Numbered from the stretch's first letter, positions 27,676 to 37,629 are shown. The stretch: DNA of 64,000 nt from Grimontia hollisae CIP 101886 (GCF_000176515.1 NZ_ADAQ01000012.1:186001-250000); one strand, 5' to 3'. Notes: a model not told the origin generated them from the letters alone. A program made the numbers and translations.

Positions 27676-28691
27676 GATTTCCATCCTCTGGGAATTCTGG
27701 CGGACGTGCGGATAACCAGTGGCGATCCAATGGCGACTTTCTGTGGCGCGTCGTTTTCATGATTGATCTGTTGCAACAGGATCCTGACAGTTTCGCTCAC
27801 CATAATGTCGGCGCGCTGTGCGAGGGTTGTGAGGTTATAGGCTGGCCATGCCGCGGCAGAAACATTGTCAAAGCCGACAACAGAAACATCTTCTGGAACA
27901 CGGAGCCCGAGTTCAAAACGGAGGGTATCCATCACGGCGAGGGCCATATGATCATTGGCGACAAAGAGCGCATCAGGGGGATCGTCACTGAACATTCTTC
28001 GTGTGGCATCCCGTGCTTTGTCCATGTCAAACATGCCTTCTCCCCGTGAGTGCAGTGTCATTCCTGCCTGTTGCAGACCTGCCCGGAACCCGATTTCCCG
28101 GTCTCTTTGGGTTGAGGTACAATCAAGCCCGGCGATATAGCTGATTTTGCGGTGACCTCCTGCAACAAGAAACTCAGCCGCTTCGATGCCACCCCTGAAG
28201 TTATCTGAGGTGACGCAAGAGAAGTCATCGCCCTGTTGTGATCGGTTAAAAAGCACAATAGGCACGCCAACAGACCGGCAGCGTGCCGCCAGTTCAGACG
28301 ACAATTCCACGGAGGCAGCGATAATGCCGTCGACCTGATAGTCGAGGATCTCTTCAATCACGTCATCGATAACACTGTCGATGTTGTTGGCCATAAAAAC
28401 CAGCACGTGGTAGCCCTGCTCTTGAAGCTGGGTTGATAGCTTTTCCAGTGCATCGGGATAAAACTGGTTGTTAAGGTAGGCAACCACCAGCCCAATGACC
28501 CGGCTTTTGCCGGACGCCATGGCGCGTGCCAGCACGTTTGGCCGGTAGCCCAGTTCTTCAGCGGCTTTTCTGACCTTCTCAATGGTTTTCTTTGAGGCCG
28601 ATCTGCCCGGCGTAAATACCCGGCTGACAGCGGATTGGCTTACGCCGGCGCGCTTGGCGACATCGGTTGAAGTGACTTTTTCGTTGGCCAT
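27672..28691 (-). CDS. LacI-family transcriptional regulator
   Basis: 339 aa: N-terminal HTH (TSTDVAKRAGVSQSAVSRVF) and hinge, then a periplasmic-binding-like sensor domain. It is embedded in the middle of the leftward catabolic operon, overlapping both neighbours (TAATG with the SDR, ATGA with the NTF2-like gene), so it would be co-expressed with the enzymes it presumably represses from the divergent promoter region at 32960-33382. Effector unknown; likely the imported substrate or an intermediate. Confidence 0.93.
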   Translation of the reverse strand: MANEKVTSTDVAKRAGVSQSAVSRVFTPGRSASKKTIEKVRKAAEELGYRPNVLARAMASGKSRVIGLVVAYLNNQFYPDALEKLSTQLQEQGYHVLVFMANNIDSVIDDVIEEILDYQVDGIIAASVELSSELAARCRSVGVPIVLFNRSQQGDDFSCVTSDNFRGGIEAAEFLVAGGHRKISYIAGLDCTSTQRDREIGFRAGLQQAGMTLHSRGEGMFDMDKARDATRRMFSDDPPDALFVANDHMALAVMDTLRFELGLRVPEDVSVVGFDNVSAAAWPAYNLTTLAQRADIMVSETVRILLQQINHENDAPQKVAIGSPLVIRTSARIPRGWKS

Positions 28692-29461
28692 TATTCTGCT
28701 GTCCAGCCTCCATCAACCTTGAGCGAAGTGCCCGTAACCATAGCGGATGCGGCGGAGGCGAGGTAAACCACAGCCCCCATCAAATCTTCCACCTCACCGA
28801 CCCGGTTAAGTTTGATGTGACGTTCAATCCAGGCGCGCTTTTCCGGATCGTTGAAGGTGACGGCTGTCAGGTCGGTTTTAATGAACGTTGGGCATAGCGT
28901 GTTCACCCGGATATTGTGTTTGCCCCACTCAATCGCCATGGCTTTGGTAAACCCTTCAACTGCATGTTTGCTGGCGCAATACACTGCACGATCAATACCG
29001 CCGACGTGGGCCATTTGGCTGGAGATAGAAATCAGGCTGCCTGGCTTGCCTGCTTCAATCAGTTTTCTGGCAACATATTGGAACAGGAAGTAAGCGGCTT
29101 TTACGTTGAGGGAAAACACCTGATCGTAATCTTCTACGAGGGTTTCTACTGCGGGAGAATGTCTGGCGAGACCGGCGGAGTTCACCACAATATCAAACGG
29201 ATCCCTGACAGTGATTTCCCGCTCGAGGGCGGGCAGATTTGTGATATCCAGTGGTAAGGTGTCGGCATCCAGCCCTTCACGGGCAAACGCCTGCCCAAGG
29301 GCGTCAAGCTGTCCGGCCCGGCGTGCGACCAGTGTGACGTGGGCACCGGCTCTGGCAAGCGCTGTGGCACAGGCAAGGCCAATCCCGGAGGAGGCACCGG
29401 TGACCAGAGCCCGTTTTCCTGTCAAATCAAAAGATGGGGTCGTTGGCAGTGTTATGGTCAT
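28691..29461 (-). CDS. short-chain dehydrogenase/reductase
   Basis: 256-aa classical SDR: cofactor loop TGASSGIG, NSAG, and catalytic S..Y..K (SISSQMAHVGG, then YCASK). The ATG at 29461 overlaps the upstream stop (ATGA). Alongside the HisD/HpsN-like enzyme it could oxidise a secondary alcohol of a polyol-type substrate. GxxxGIG with no Asp after beta-2 that I can assign, so NAD versus NADP is left open. Confidence 0.92.
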   Translation of the reverse strand: MTITLPTTPSFDLTGKRALVTGASSGIGLACATALARAGAHVTLVARRAGQLDALGQAFAREGLDADTLPLDITNLPALEREITVRDPFDIVVNSAGLARHSPAVETLVEDYDQVFSLNVKAAYFLFQYVARKLIEAGKPGSLISISSQMAHVGGIDRAVYCASKHAVEGFTKAMAIEWGKHNIRVNTLCPTFIKTDLTAVTFNDPEKRAWIERHIKLNRVGEVEDLMGAVVYLASAASAMVTGTSLKVDGGWTAE

Positions 29462-30501
29462 AATTCTTCCCTTGGGAGCGCCACGGGGCAGCATGGTCTG
29501 GCTTTGTTGAATTCCCTCAGTCTGCCAAAAACATCCACCCCCAGCTGGTTGTACACATCCAAAAGGTCGACCAACACCCAGTTCTCTGCGATTTTGCCTT
29601 CTTCCACCCGCCAGAAATCAAGGCTACGCAAAGTGATGGCTTTCCCTGATGGCGCGATACCGAGCCAACCGTCAGCCGTGAGAGTCTGGCGCATGTTTGG
29701 CCAGCCAGTCACGGCAACATAATTTTTCTGTGCGAAGAGATGCCAGTCGTTGTCACTGTGCTGTTTTCCCCGGTCTGGCATTGCATTGAGAAATGGAATC
29801 TGGTGCCAATGGCGAAAGCCGGTAAGCCCCCGGCAGGTACCGATACCAGCCGGGCCATACCAGGTCATGTCATGGTGCCAGTAGTCAGGTAGCTGCATGA
29901 CCTCAGGGCCTCCCTGTGCGGGGTGGCGCATTAAATGTGTCAGCATATCGAGCACGAGTTGGGTGTTGGTTTCAGCATCGTCGTCCGCTTCGGCAGAAAG
30001 CGTGTTGATGCCGTCGCAGGTTGCCGGTCCGGGCACCAGACCTTCCCGCCCCAGAGAGGGCGCCATGGGCCAGGCGTTGGCCTGCATCATCACTTCTACC
30101 CAGTCCCAGATGGCCTGTACCTGAATGATGCGGTTGCCGGACACCTGATAAAATTCGTGGAAGCGCATGTGGGTGAAGTGTCCGGTTGGGGGAATATCCA
30201 AAAGCGGGTTGAGAAACGTGCCACAGTAGTGGCCACAACAGCCTATCCAGGACAATCCGTTCTGGTCACGACCATGAATAACGATTGTGTCCCTGCGCTC
30301 CAAATCCGGCATGGCCTGCAGCAGGGGTTGGTAGCTTTGGTCTATCCATCTGTCTGCGCCTTTTATGTCACCAAAAGGGTGACACATATGGACAATGGCG
30401 TCGTCGTCAAACAGTGTATCGGCCGCTTTTTTTAAGCCGCCAATATCGACCCGTCGCTGGCTGGTGCGCCAGTGGGTGAATGCCTCAAAAACGTCCGTCA
30501 T
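29458..30501 (-). CDS. SnoaL/NTF2-like double-domain protein, paralogue 2 of 3
   Basis: 347 aa. Two related halves, each with a WYGPAGIG- or CHPFGDIKG-type loop. Shared with the paralogue at 36592-37629 are CHPF (residues about 40-43), TWYGPAGIG, GWPN and a C-terminal ENWVLVDLLDVYNQLGVD segment. It lies between HisD-like and SDR genes (6-base gap and ATGA overlap). Role unknown: a hydratase, dehydratase or isomerase on a small hydroxy acid is a guess from the fold. Confidence 0.78.
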   Translation of the reverse strand: MTDVFEAFTHWRTSQRRVDIGGLKKAADTLFDDDAIVHMCHPFGDIKGADRWIDQSYQPLLQAMPDLERRDTIVIHGRDQNGLSWIGCCGHYCGTFLNPLLDIPPTGHFTHMRFHEFYQVSGNRIIQVQAIWDWVEVMMQANAWPMAPSLGREGLVPGPATCDGINTLSAEADDDAETNTQLVLDMLTHLMRHPAQGGPEVMQLPDYWHHDMTWYGPAGIGTCRGLTGFRHWHQIPFLNAMPDRGKQHSDNDWHLFAQKNYVAVTGWPNMRQTLTADGWLGIAPSGKAITLRSLDFWRVEEGKIAENWVLVDLLDVYNQLGVDVFGRLREFNKARPCCPVALPREEL

Positions 30502-30507
30502 TACTGT

Positions 30508-31824
30508 TTATCCCCGTGGTGCCGCCGTGCCATAGGGCACGTCTTTGTTGCCGTAGCGGCGGACGCGGATATTGCACTGCTCGGCGTGGCCGACAAATCC
30601 TTCGAGCATACACAGGCGGGAGCCATATTCACCGATGAGCGTTGCTGCTTCATCGGTCAGGATCTTCTGGTAGCTGTGAGTTTTCAGGTATTTGCCGACC
30701 CAAAGACCACCCGTGTACCGGCCGGCTTTTTGTGTTGGCAGGGTGTGGTTGGTTCCAATCACTTTATCGCCGTTGGAGACATTGGTTCGGGGACCAAGGA
30801 AAAGACCACCATAACAGGTCATGCTGTCGAGAAACCAGTCGTCACGGTCGGTCATGACCTGCACATGCTCAAAGGCTTTTTCCTCTGAAACGGCAAGCAT
30901 CTCTTTATAGGTGTCACAGAGAATGATTTCTCCGTAATCGCGCCAGCTTGCACCTGCGGTATCTGCAGTCGGCAGGATAGCCAGCAGACGGTCGATTTCA
31001 GCCAGTGTTTCGCGAGCCAGCTTTTCACTGTTTGTGACCAGTGCCGCCGGTGAGTTATAGCCGTGCTCTGCCTGACCGAGAAGATCTGTCGCGCACATTT
31101 CTGCATCTACGGTGTCGTCAGCGATGACCATGGTTTCAGTAGGACCAGCAAAGAGATCGATCCCCACCCGTCCGAAAAGCTGGCGTTTCGCTTCTGCCAC
31201 GAAGGCGTTGCCCGGACCAACCAACAGATGGACCGGATCAATGGTTTCTGTCCCCAGCGCCATAGCGCCGACGGCCTGAATGCCACCGAGTACATAGATT
31301 TCATCAGCCCCGCCCAAATGCATTGCAGCCACAACGGCTGGATTGGGCTCTCCGTTAAACGGCGGTGTACAGGCAATAATGCGAGGCACCCCGGCGACTT
31401 TGGCTGTCGCAACCGACATGTGCGCTGAAGCTACCATCGGAAATTTTCCACCCGGTACGTAACAGCCGACGCTTTGCACCGGGATATTTTTATGCCCAAG
31501 GATCACCCCCGGCAGGGTTTCCACTTCCACATTTTGCATTGAGGCAAGCTGTACCCTGGCGAAGTTTGTCACCTGCTCATTGGCAAAGCGGATATCTTCC
31601 ATATCTTCGGGCGAGACCTTGGCAATCAGTGCATCGATATCTTCCCGCGAGAGCAGAAAGGATTCGGGAGCATAGTTATCAAACGTGACGGCCAGCTCAC
31701 GCACCGCCGCATCACCGTGCTGTTCGATTTTCCTCAGGGTGTCAGTGACTATCTGGACGACTTTTGCGTTATCGCTTTCTCTATCTGATGCCGGCTTTCC
31801 GGTCTTTAGGTACCTGACTGTCAT
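30508..31824 (-). CDS. HisD-superfamily dehydrogenase, HpsN (sulfopropanediol 3-dehydrogenase)-like
   Basis: 438 aa from the ATG at 31824 (GAGGAC upstream); the frame extends further upstream without support. [30 protein letters not shown] and the C-terminal [21 protein letters not shown] place it with the HisD relatives that oxidise a terminal alcohol to a carboxylate with 2 NAD+, of which HpsN (DHPS to sulfolactate) is the characterised case. No his operon and no suyAB sulfolyase lie in the window, so the real substrate may be a different C3-C6 polyol. Confidence 0.87.
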   Translation of the reverse strand: MTVRYLKTGKPASDRESDNAKVVQIVTDTLRKIEQHGDAAVRELAVTFDNYAPESFLLSREDIDALIAKVSPEDMEDIRFANEQVTNFARVQLASMQNVEVETLPGVILGHKNIPVQSVGCYVPGGKFPMVASAHMSVATAKVAGVPRIIACTPPFNGEPNPAVVAAMHLGGADEIYVLGGIQAVGAMALGTETIDPVHLLVGPGNAFVAEAKRQLFGRVGIDLFAGPTETMVIADDTVDAEMCATDLLGQAEHGYNSPAALVTNSEKLARETLAEIDRLLAILPTADTAGASWRDYGEIILCDTYKEMLAVSEEKAFEHVQVMTDRDDWFLDSMTCYGGLFLGPRTNVSNGDKVIGTNHTLPTQKAGRYTGGLWVGKYLKTHSYQKILTDEAATLIGEYGSRLCMLEGFVGHAEQCNIRVRRYGNKDVPYGTAAPRG

Positions 31825-31885
31825 GATTTGTCCTCTAACGGCGATAGTGTAGGCGCGTGAAGTAACGGGAGAAGGGGGATGGCAT

Positions 31886-32959
31886 TTATCTCGTCTCCAC
31901 GGGCGGAATACGTTCACCTGTATCAGCATCAAACAGGTGGCAACTGGCAGCATGGATAGTGGCTGAGAATGGCTGCCCGATGTCTGTGGCGTACTCTTTA
32001 CCGGCTTTGATTGCCACGAGCTCATTACCGACTTTCACGGTGATCATCGTGGCTTCACCCAACAGCTCGATAGCGAAAACCTTGGCGTTGATGCCGCTGA
32101 TTGCTTCGCCATTGTTGGTGACGACGGCATCTTCAGCACGAAACCCCAGCGTAACCTCGCCAGAAAAATGGGGAGCCAACCCAGTAATGATGACGTTTTC
32201 CGCAGTAAAGACACCGTGCTGGAGAGTGCCTTTCATCAGGTTCATCGCCGGGGATCCAATAAAGCCCGCAACGAAAGTATTGGCTGGGGAGTTATAGATT
32301 TCTGTCGGGGTGCCGACTTGCTGCACATTGCCGGCGCTCATAACCACCACGCGATCTGCCAGTGTCATGGCCTCTATCTGGTCATGGGTGACGTAGATAG
32401 TGGTGATTTGAAGTTCGTGGGACAGGTTTTTAATTTGGGCGCGGGTAGACACCCGAAGTTTGGCATCCAGATTTGAAAGCGGCTCATCCATTAAAAATAC
32501 ATTCGGTTCCCTGACAATGGCCCGTGCCAGTGCGACGCGCTGGCGCTGGCCCCCAGACAATTCGGCAGGTCGCCGATGGAGGAAAGGTGTCAGTTCAACC
32601 ATCTCCGCAGCGCGCATAACCTTTTCATCATGGGTAGCAGGGTCAACGTTGCGGACTTTGAGCGGGAAGCGGATGTTTTCGTACACACTCATGTTGGGAT
32701 AGAGGGCGTAGCTTTGGAACACCATGGCGACGTCCCGATCTTTGGGTTCAAGATCATTGACCACTTTCCCGTCAATCAGGATCTCCCCGCTGGTGGCTTC
32801 CTCCAGCCCGGCAATCATGCGCATGGTCGTGGTTTTACCGCAGCCAGAAGGGCCAAGCAGCACCAGAAATTCCTTGTCAGGAATGGTCAAGTCAAAATTT
32901 TTTACGCCAACAAAATTGCCCCAGCGTTTGTCGATATGGCGTAACTGTACTTCAGCCAT
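31886..32959 (-). CDS. ABC transporter ATP-binding protein (UgpC/MalK-like)
   Basis: 357 aa from the ATG at 32959 (GGAGAG 5-7 bases upstream). GPSGCGKT Walker [15 protein letters not shown] signature, [12 protein letters not shown] Walker B, and a C-terminal TOBE domain. First gene of the leftward operon; its binding protein and permeases are the first genes of the divergent rightward operon, so the importer is split across the shared promoter. Confidence 0.93.
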   Translation of the reverse strand: MAEVQLRHIDKRWGNFVGVKNFDLTIPDKEFLVLLGPSGCGKTTTMRMIAGLEEATSGEILIDGKVVNDLEPKDRDVAMVFQSYALYPNMSVYENIRFPLKVRNVDPATHDEKVMRAAEMVELTPFLHRRPAELSGGQRQRVALARAIVREPNVFLMDEPLSNLDAKLRVSTRAQIKNLSHELQITTIYVTHDQIEAMTLADRVVVMSAGNVQQVGTPTEIYNSPANTFVAGFIGSPAMNLMKGTLQHGVFTAENVIITGLAPHFSGEVTLGFRAEDAVVTNNGEAISGINAKVFAIELLGEATMITVKVGNELVAIKAGKEYATDIGQPFSATIHAASCHLFDADTGERIPPVETR

Positions 32960-33382
32960 GATTGCTCTCCGCATTGAAAAGGATCGAATGGGTACGTATT
33001 CAAAATAAGCAGAGAAATATGGGATTTAGAATATGGAAAATGACGATGTTTGAGTGCCGTCACATAAATAAATTTACGTACTGTTAATTCTCAATAATAA
33101 GAATATCAGTTATTTCATTGATTTATAACCTAATGAAAAATATAGAATATTTATTTATATTTTTAATTTTCAAAGAGTTGTAACGATTTTTCTTTGTCTG
33201 TTTTTCATGCGATTCTAAATAAAATAATTTCTTGCAAAATTTGAATAATCCTACAAACCTTCTTTTGCATGCGTATTTATTTTTATCTGATTTTACGCTC
33301 GGCGAAGTAATCATCGGTGCGGAATGATGGTGATTGGTATCGTGTATTGAAACATCGTGTATCGAAAAAGCAGGAGAGCGAC
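32960..33382. promoter_or_regulatory. divergent promoter region of the HisD/SnoaL/ABC locus
   Basis: 423 bases, strongly AT-rich in the middle (33060-33300), driving ATPase-to-RraA leftward and binding-protein-to-NTF2 rightward. A near-perfect direct repeat, ATCGTGTATTGAAA (33339-33352) and ATCGTGTATCGAAA (33354-33367), sits just before the ribosome site of the binding-protein gene. I found no obvious LacI-type palindrome with central CG. Confidence 0.55.
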
Positions 33383-34621
33383 ATGAATTGCAGCGTGAAA
33401 GGAATTGCCATAGCGGGACTGCTCGCTGTTACCCATCAGGCAATCGCCAACGGTGGCTGTAATGCCGGGGAAGGGACAGTCAACATATTGTCGAATGATT
33501 TTCCTGCGCTGCATGCCGTTGCGGCGATGGCAGAGCGCTGTGCGACAGACACGCTGGTGGTGACTAAAAACCAGACCAAAGATCACCGAGAGTTACAGAG
33601 CGCGGCGCTGAAGGCCAATCCGGCTAAATATTCGACCGCGATAGTGTCGACCAGCTCAATCGTCCCGTTGCTGAACGAGGGTTTGATCCGACCCCTCGAT
33701 GATTTGGTTGAAAAATATGGCCAGCAGTTGCAGCCATCCCAGCTTATCAAGGTGGATGGCAAGGTGATGGCGGTAGCATTTATGGCAAACTCGCAACACC
33801 TTTTCTACCGGAAAGACATCCTTGAACAAGCCGGTGTTGCACCGCCAGAAACCTTTGACGATATGATTGCCGCTGGCAAGAAAATACAGGCGGCAGGGCT
33901 GATGAAATACCCGGTTGCTTTAAACACCAAACCTGGCTGGAATCTGGGGGAGGAGTTCATCAACATTTTCAGTGCTACCGGGGAGCGTTTCTTCCAGCCG
34001 GGCAGTGCTGTCCCCAACCTCAACAATGCCAATGGATTGAAAGCGCTCCACACCCTGAAAGCCCTGACAGAGCTCTCCAACCCCGACTTTCTGACGTTTG
34101 ATTCCAACAGCACACAGGCGCTTTGGGAAGACGGCAAAGTGGCATTGGCCTTAATGTGGGGGTCGCGAAGCACTGCCATTCTTGATGACGAAGGCGCGAG
34201 CCCGGACATTGTTGCCAATACCGTGCTGACCAGCACGCCTGGGTATTCTGATGGTGGTGCACCGGGGGCAACTCTTTGGTGGGACGGCTGGACTATCGCC
34301 AAAAATCTCTCCCCGCAGGATATCGAAGCAACATTCAAAGTGATGACCCATGCGATTTCCAGGGAGATGGTGCAAGACAATCAGGAAAAAGCTGTGTGGT
34401 TGATTGAAGGGTATGAACCCAACGCGTCTGCGATGGGGGTGATGACGACGGTGAAAAAACAAGCCAACGCCTATCCCATGGTGCCTTATATGGGGCTATT
34501 GCACTCCGCAGTGGGCGCTGAACTTTCAGATTTCCTGCTAGGGAAAGAATCTGCAGAACAGGCGCTCAGGGATGCAGAAGCTGCTTATATAACGTCAGCC
34601 CGCGAACAGGGTTTTCTCTGA
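33383..34621 (+). CDS. ABC transporter substrate-binding protein, CUT1 family
   Basis: 412-aa periplasmic binding protein. The start at 33383 is supported by CAGGAGAG; the signal peptide (MNCSVKGIAIAGLLAVTHQA) ends at IAN. NILSNDFPALHAV, LRPLDDLVEKYG-like (here IRPLDDLVEKYG) and WDGWTIAKNLSP are typical of family-1 sugar/polyol-binding proteins. It opens the rightward half of the locus. Ligand unknown; presumably the compound degraded by the HisD-like and SDR enzymes. Confidence 0.9.
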   Translation: MNCSVKGIAIAGLLAVTHQAIANGGCNAGEGTVNILSNDFPALHAVAAMAERCATDTLVVTKNQTKDHRELQSAALKANPAKYSTAIVSTSSIVPLLNEGLIRPLDDLVEKYGQQLQPSQLIKVDGKVMAVAFMANSQHLFYRKDILEQAGVAPPETFDDMIAAGKKIQAAGLMKYPVALNTKPGWNLGEEFINIFSATGERFFQPGSAVPNLNNANGLKALHTLKALTELSNPDFLTFDSNSTQALWEDGKVALALMWGSRSTAILDDEGASPDIVANTVLTSTPGYSDGGAPGATLWWDGWTIAKNLSPQDIEATFKVMTHAISREMVQDNQEKAVWLIEGYEPNASAMGVMTTVKKQANAYPMVPYMGLLHSAVGAELSDFLLGKESAEQALRDAEAAYITSAREQGFL

Positions 34622-34669
34622 TATCCCGGCCCGGACGGATTCGGGGCCAACAGAATTTAGGTGGAGTTC

Positions 34670-35701
34670 ATGCCACATCGCACATTTATTTCATTTATGT
34701 GGCCATCGCTGCTGGTCATGTTTTTACTCATCGCGCTGCCAATCGTTTCTGTGTTCGTACAATCGCTGTATGTCGAACACGAGCAGGTCGTATTGGAAAC
34801 GGAAAACTGTGGGCCATTTGGCTGTACCACCACTGTGGCCGTAGATCGCGAAGCGACAGAAAAGCTTCGCGAAGAGGAACCATTGGGCCGTTTTAACGGT
34901 GCGGATACTTACACCAACCGCAGTCATCTGGCGTTTGAAGAACTGGGGCAAGCATGGAAGACGACGTCTTCTGTGGGGGCGTTTTTCGATCGGGTAATGA
35001 ACCTGCCTTTCTACAAAGCGTTGGTTTTTACATTGGCATATACCTTTATTGTCACCCCGCTGGTGATTGTGTTGGGGATGGTGGTCGCCCTTTGTGTGAA
35101 TGCATTGCCGAGGCTGGTGAAAGGCCCCACCATTTTCCTGTCCCTGTTACCCATGATTGTGACGCCTTTGATTGGCTCACTCATCCTGTTTTGGATGATA
35201 GATGCCGATGGGGTGATTGGGGCCACGCTGCAGGTCTGGTTTAATGATGACAACCTTTCGCTGAAAGCCTCCCCGACGCTTACTTGGTTGACGATCTTTA
35301 TCTATGGCATTTGGTCATCGATACCTTTCTCTTTCATTGTGTTTTATGCCGGGCTGCAAACGGTGCCGACAGACACTCTCGAGGCTTCAATGATAGATGG
35401 GGCATCGCGTTGGGAAACCACCCGCTATGTGGTGATCCCTCATATGGCGCCGCTGGTGACCTTCGTGGCACTGATGCAGATGATGGATAACTTCCGGGTG
35501 TTTGAACCGATTGTCGGTTTTGCCGCCGAAGCGCACGCTACCTCGCTCAGTTGGCTTATTTATAACGATCTACGTGGCACCGACTCACCGTTGTTCGGTT
35601 CTGCTGCATCCACGTCCATGCTCACCATTCTTGGCGTGGCTGTGCTTCTAATGCCGGTGTTCATGCGAACCTGGCGTGATTTCAACCGAAAATCAGCCTA
35701 G
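34670..35701 (+). CDS. ABC transporter permease (MalF-like)
   Basis: 343 aa from the ATG at 34670 (AGGTGGAG upstream; a GTG at 34661 is the alternative). A large periplasmic loop follows helix 1 (residues about 30-105, including ETENCGPFGCTTT), and the EAA loop reads LEASMIDGASRWETTRYVVIP (in part). Pairs with the MalG-like permease, whose gene follows after 5-8 bases. Confidence 0.9.
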   Translation: MPHRTFISFMWPSLLVMFLLIALPIVSVFVQSLYVEHEQVVLETENCGPFGCTTTVAVDREATEKLREEEPLGRFNGADTYTNRSHLAFEELGQAWKTTSSVGAFFDRVMNLPFYKALVFTLAYTFIVTPLVIVLGMVVALCVNALPRLVKGPTIFLSLLPMIVTPLIGSLILFWMIDADGVIGATLQVWFNDDNLSLKASPTLTWLTIFIYGIWSSIPFSFIVFYAGLQTVPTDTLEASMIDGASRWETTRYVVIPHMAPLVTFVALMQMMDNFRVFEPIVGFAAEAHATSLSWLIYNDLRGTDSPLFGSAASTSMLTILGVAVLLMPVFMRTWRDFNRKSA

Positions 35702-35706
35702 GGGGC

Positions 35707-36588
35707 ATGATGGGAAAAGCGCGAAACAAGCCTGTCTGGCTGAAAACAGCCTCTATTGCTTTTGTGGTTGTCTGGCTGTTGATAGCCGCAGGCCCGTTTT
35801 TGTGGACGGCCTGGGGCTCTTTCAAGGTACAGGCGGATTTCTTTTCAAAATCAGACTGGATGAACGCCATTTACGGTGTAAAAACCGTATTGGAAACCGG
35901 CAGTGAGTTCACTGGACAGGGCTATTACGGTGCCTGGATTGAGCAGGATTTCTGGCTGGCTGCCATCAATACATTTTTGATGGTGTTTTCGGTAGTGGTT
36001 ATCTCTTTAGCCATTGGCACGTTAGGAGGATATGCGCTGGCGCGTTCAGGTTTCCGCTATTCATTGTGGATTCTGATGATTGCACTGGTGCTCCGTGCCA
36101 TGCCTCATATCACCTTAGTGTCTGGCTATATGCTGCCATTTTTTGAATGGAACCTGTGGGGGCATCTGGGCACTACCGTCATTGTGCTGGTTGCTATCAA
36201 CCAGCCTTTCACACTCTGGATGCTGCATTCGTTTTTCCTCAACATTCCCAAAGATATGGACGAGAGTGCGATGGTGGATGGTTGTACCCGCTTTCAGGCT
36301 TTTCGGCATGTGATCATTCCTGTGATGTGGCCGGGCGTGATCACCACAGGACTTTTCAGCTTCCTGCTGGCCTACAACGACTTTGCCGTTACCGGCATGT
36401 TGCTCAGCCAGGAAAACCAAACCATGGTGCCGAAGATCGCAAGCTTCCTCGGCACAACTCAGGTGGAAGGCAATGTGATGTTTGCTGTGGCAGCGGTGGT
36501 TTCTGCGATGGTTCCGTTGTTCTTTCTGGTTCTTTTCTTCCAAAAGCAAATTGTGTCAGGCCTGACTGCCGGCGCGGTAAAAGGATAA
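35707..36588 (+). CDS. ABC transporter permease (MalG-like)
   Basis: 293 aa. The second ATG (35710) is better spaced from AGGGGG than the first. Six hydrophobic segments, an EAA-type loop (MDESAMVDGCTRFQAFRHVIIP, in part) and the C-terminal [13 protein letters not shown] shared with the MalG-like protein at 2438-3268. Forms the pore with the preceding gene product. Confidence 0.91.
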   Translation: MMGKARNKPVWLKTASIAFVVVWLLIAAGPFLWTAWGSFKVQADFFSKSDWMNAIYGVKTVLETGSEFTGQGYYGAWIEQDFWLAAINTFLMVFSVVVISLAIGTLGGYALARSGFRYSLWILMIALVLRAMPHITLVSGYMLPFFEWNLWGHLGTTVIVLVAINQPFTLWMLHSFFLNIPKDMDESAMVDGCTRFQAFRHVIIPVMWPGVITTGLFSFLLAYNDFAVTGMLLSQENQTMVPKIASFLGTTQVEGNVMFAVAAVVSAMVPLFFLVLFFQKQIVSGLTAGAVKG

Positions 36589-36591
36589 GTG

Positions 36592-37629
36592 ATGTCATCA
36601 GATGTACAACGGGCGAAAGACCTCGTGTGGTCGTTTTACCAGACGCTGGACGCAGCCGGGGAAGACCAGCTGGCAGCGGTTTTCGAACAATATTGTTCGT
36701 CAGAATACCGTTTTCGGGGCTGCCATCCTTTCAATGAAATGGCGGGGTCAGATGAGGTGATCAACACACTTTGGCAACCACTGAAAGCCTCCTTTCGTGC
36801 CGTCCAGCGCCGTCAGGATATTTTTATGGCAGGGCAAAACAGTCTGGAACAGGATGGCAGTATCTGGGTGGTGTCGATGGGCCACCTGATGGGGTTGTTT
36901 GACCAAAACTGGCTCGGCATACCCAAAACCGGGCGGATGGCTTTTCTGCGATACTGTGAGTTTACCCAGGTGGTTGATGGCCACATTGCACACTCTGCGT
37001 TCTTTGCTGATATCCCCGGAGTGATGGTACAGGCAGGTGTGAACCCGTTTCCACCACAAAGTGGTGCCCAGCTGGTGCAGCCCGGCCCAATGACCCATGA
37101 TGGCCTGTTGAAAAATACTCAGCCAGCGTTGGAAGGAGAAAAAACGCTGACAGCTATCAACAGGATGATGGCGGATTTGGGTAACTGGGATAACACCTTA
37201 AGCCTTGAAGAAGAGCTGGCGCTTGCCTGGCATGATGACATGATTTGGTGGGGGCCGACGGGGATCGGTGCCAGCTATACTATTGAGCGCTACGCCAAGC
37301 AACATTCCGGTATTTTCAGAGCTAGTTTTTCAGATCGTATTTTCAACGGCCACGTCTGCAAGTTTGCTGAAGGGCACTTTGGTGGCTTTTTTGGTTGGCC
37401 AAACCTTAGCCTGAAGCCATCGGGTGGGTTTATGGGCATGGCCGCCAGCGATAAGTATTACGATATGCGTGTCGTTGATATCTATCGTCGTGATGGTGAT
37501 AAGCTTGCTGAAAACTGGGTGTTTATCGATTTACTCTATTTTTTTTACCAGCAAGGCGTCGATATCCTGGCGAGGAACCGCCAGTTGAGTGCAGATACCC
37601 AAAGCAACCTGTCGAACCGGTGTTATTGA
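36592..37629 (+). CDS. SnoaL/NTF2-like double-domain protein, paralogue 3 of 3
   Basis: 345 aa, starting at the ATG 36592 just after the permease stop (AAAGGA upstream). CHPFNEM, WWGPTGIG, GWPN and LAENWVFIDLLYFFYQQGVD align with paralogue 2 (29458-30501), so the two arose from one ancestor. It closes the rightward transporter operon. Being co-expressed with import, it probably acts early on the substrate; the reaction is unknown. Confidence 0.78.
   Translation: MSSDVQRAKDLVWSFYQTLDAAGEDQLAAVFEQYCSSEYRFRGCHPFNEMAGSDEVINTLWQPLKASFRAVQRRQDIFMAGQNSLEQDGSIWVVSMGHLMGLFDQNWLGIPKTGRMAFLRYCEFTQVVDGHIAHSAFFADIPGVMVQAGVNPFPPQSGAQLVQPGPMTHDGLLKNTQPALEGEKTLTAINRMMADLGNWDNTLSLEEELALAWHDDMIWWGPTGIGASYTIERYAKQHSGIFRASFSDRIFNGHVCKFAEGHFGGFFGWPNLSLKPSGGFMGMAASDKYYDMRVVDIYRRDGDKLAENWVFIDLLYFFYQQGVDILARNRQLSADTQSNLSNRCY

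Noticed and set aside
30508-32025. Longer start for the HisD-like gene (67 extra residues)
   Set aside because: The extra stretch has no similarity to the family, overlaps the ATPase gene, and the inner ATG at 31824 has a ribosome site.
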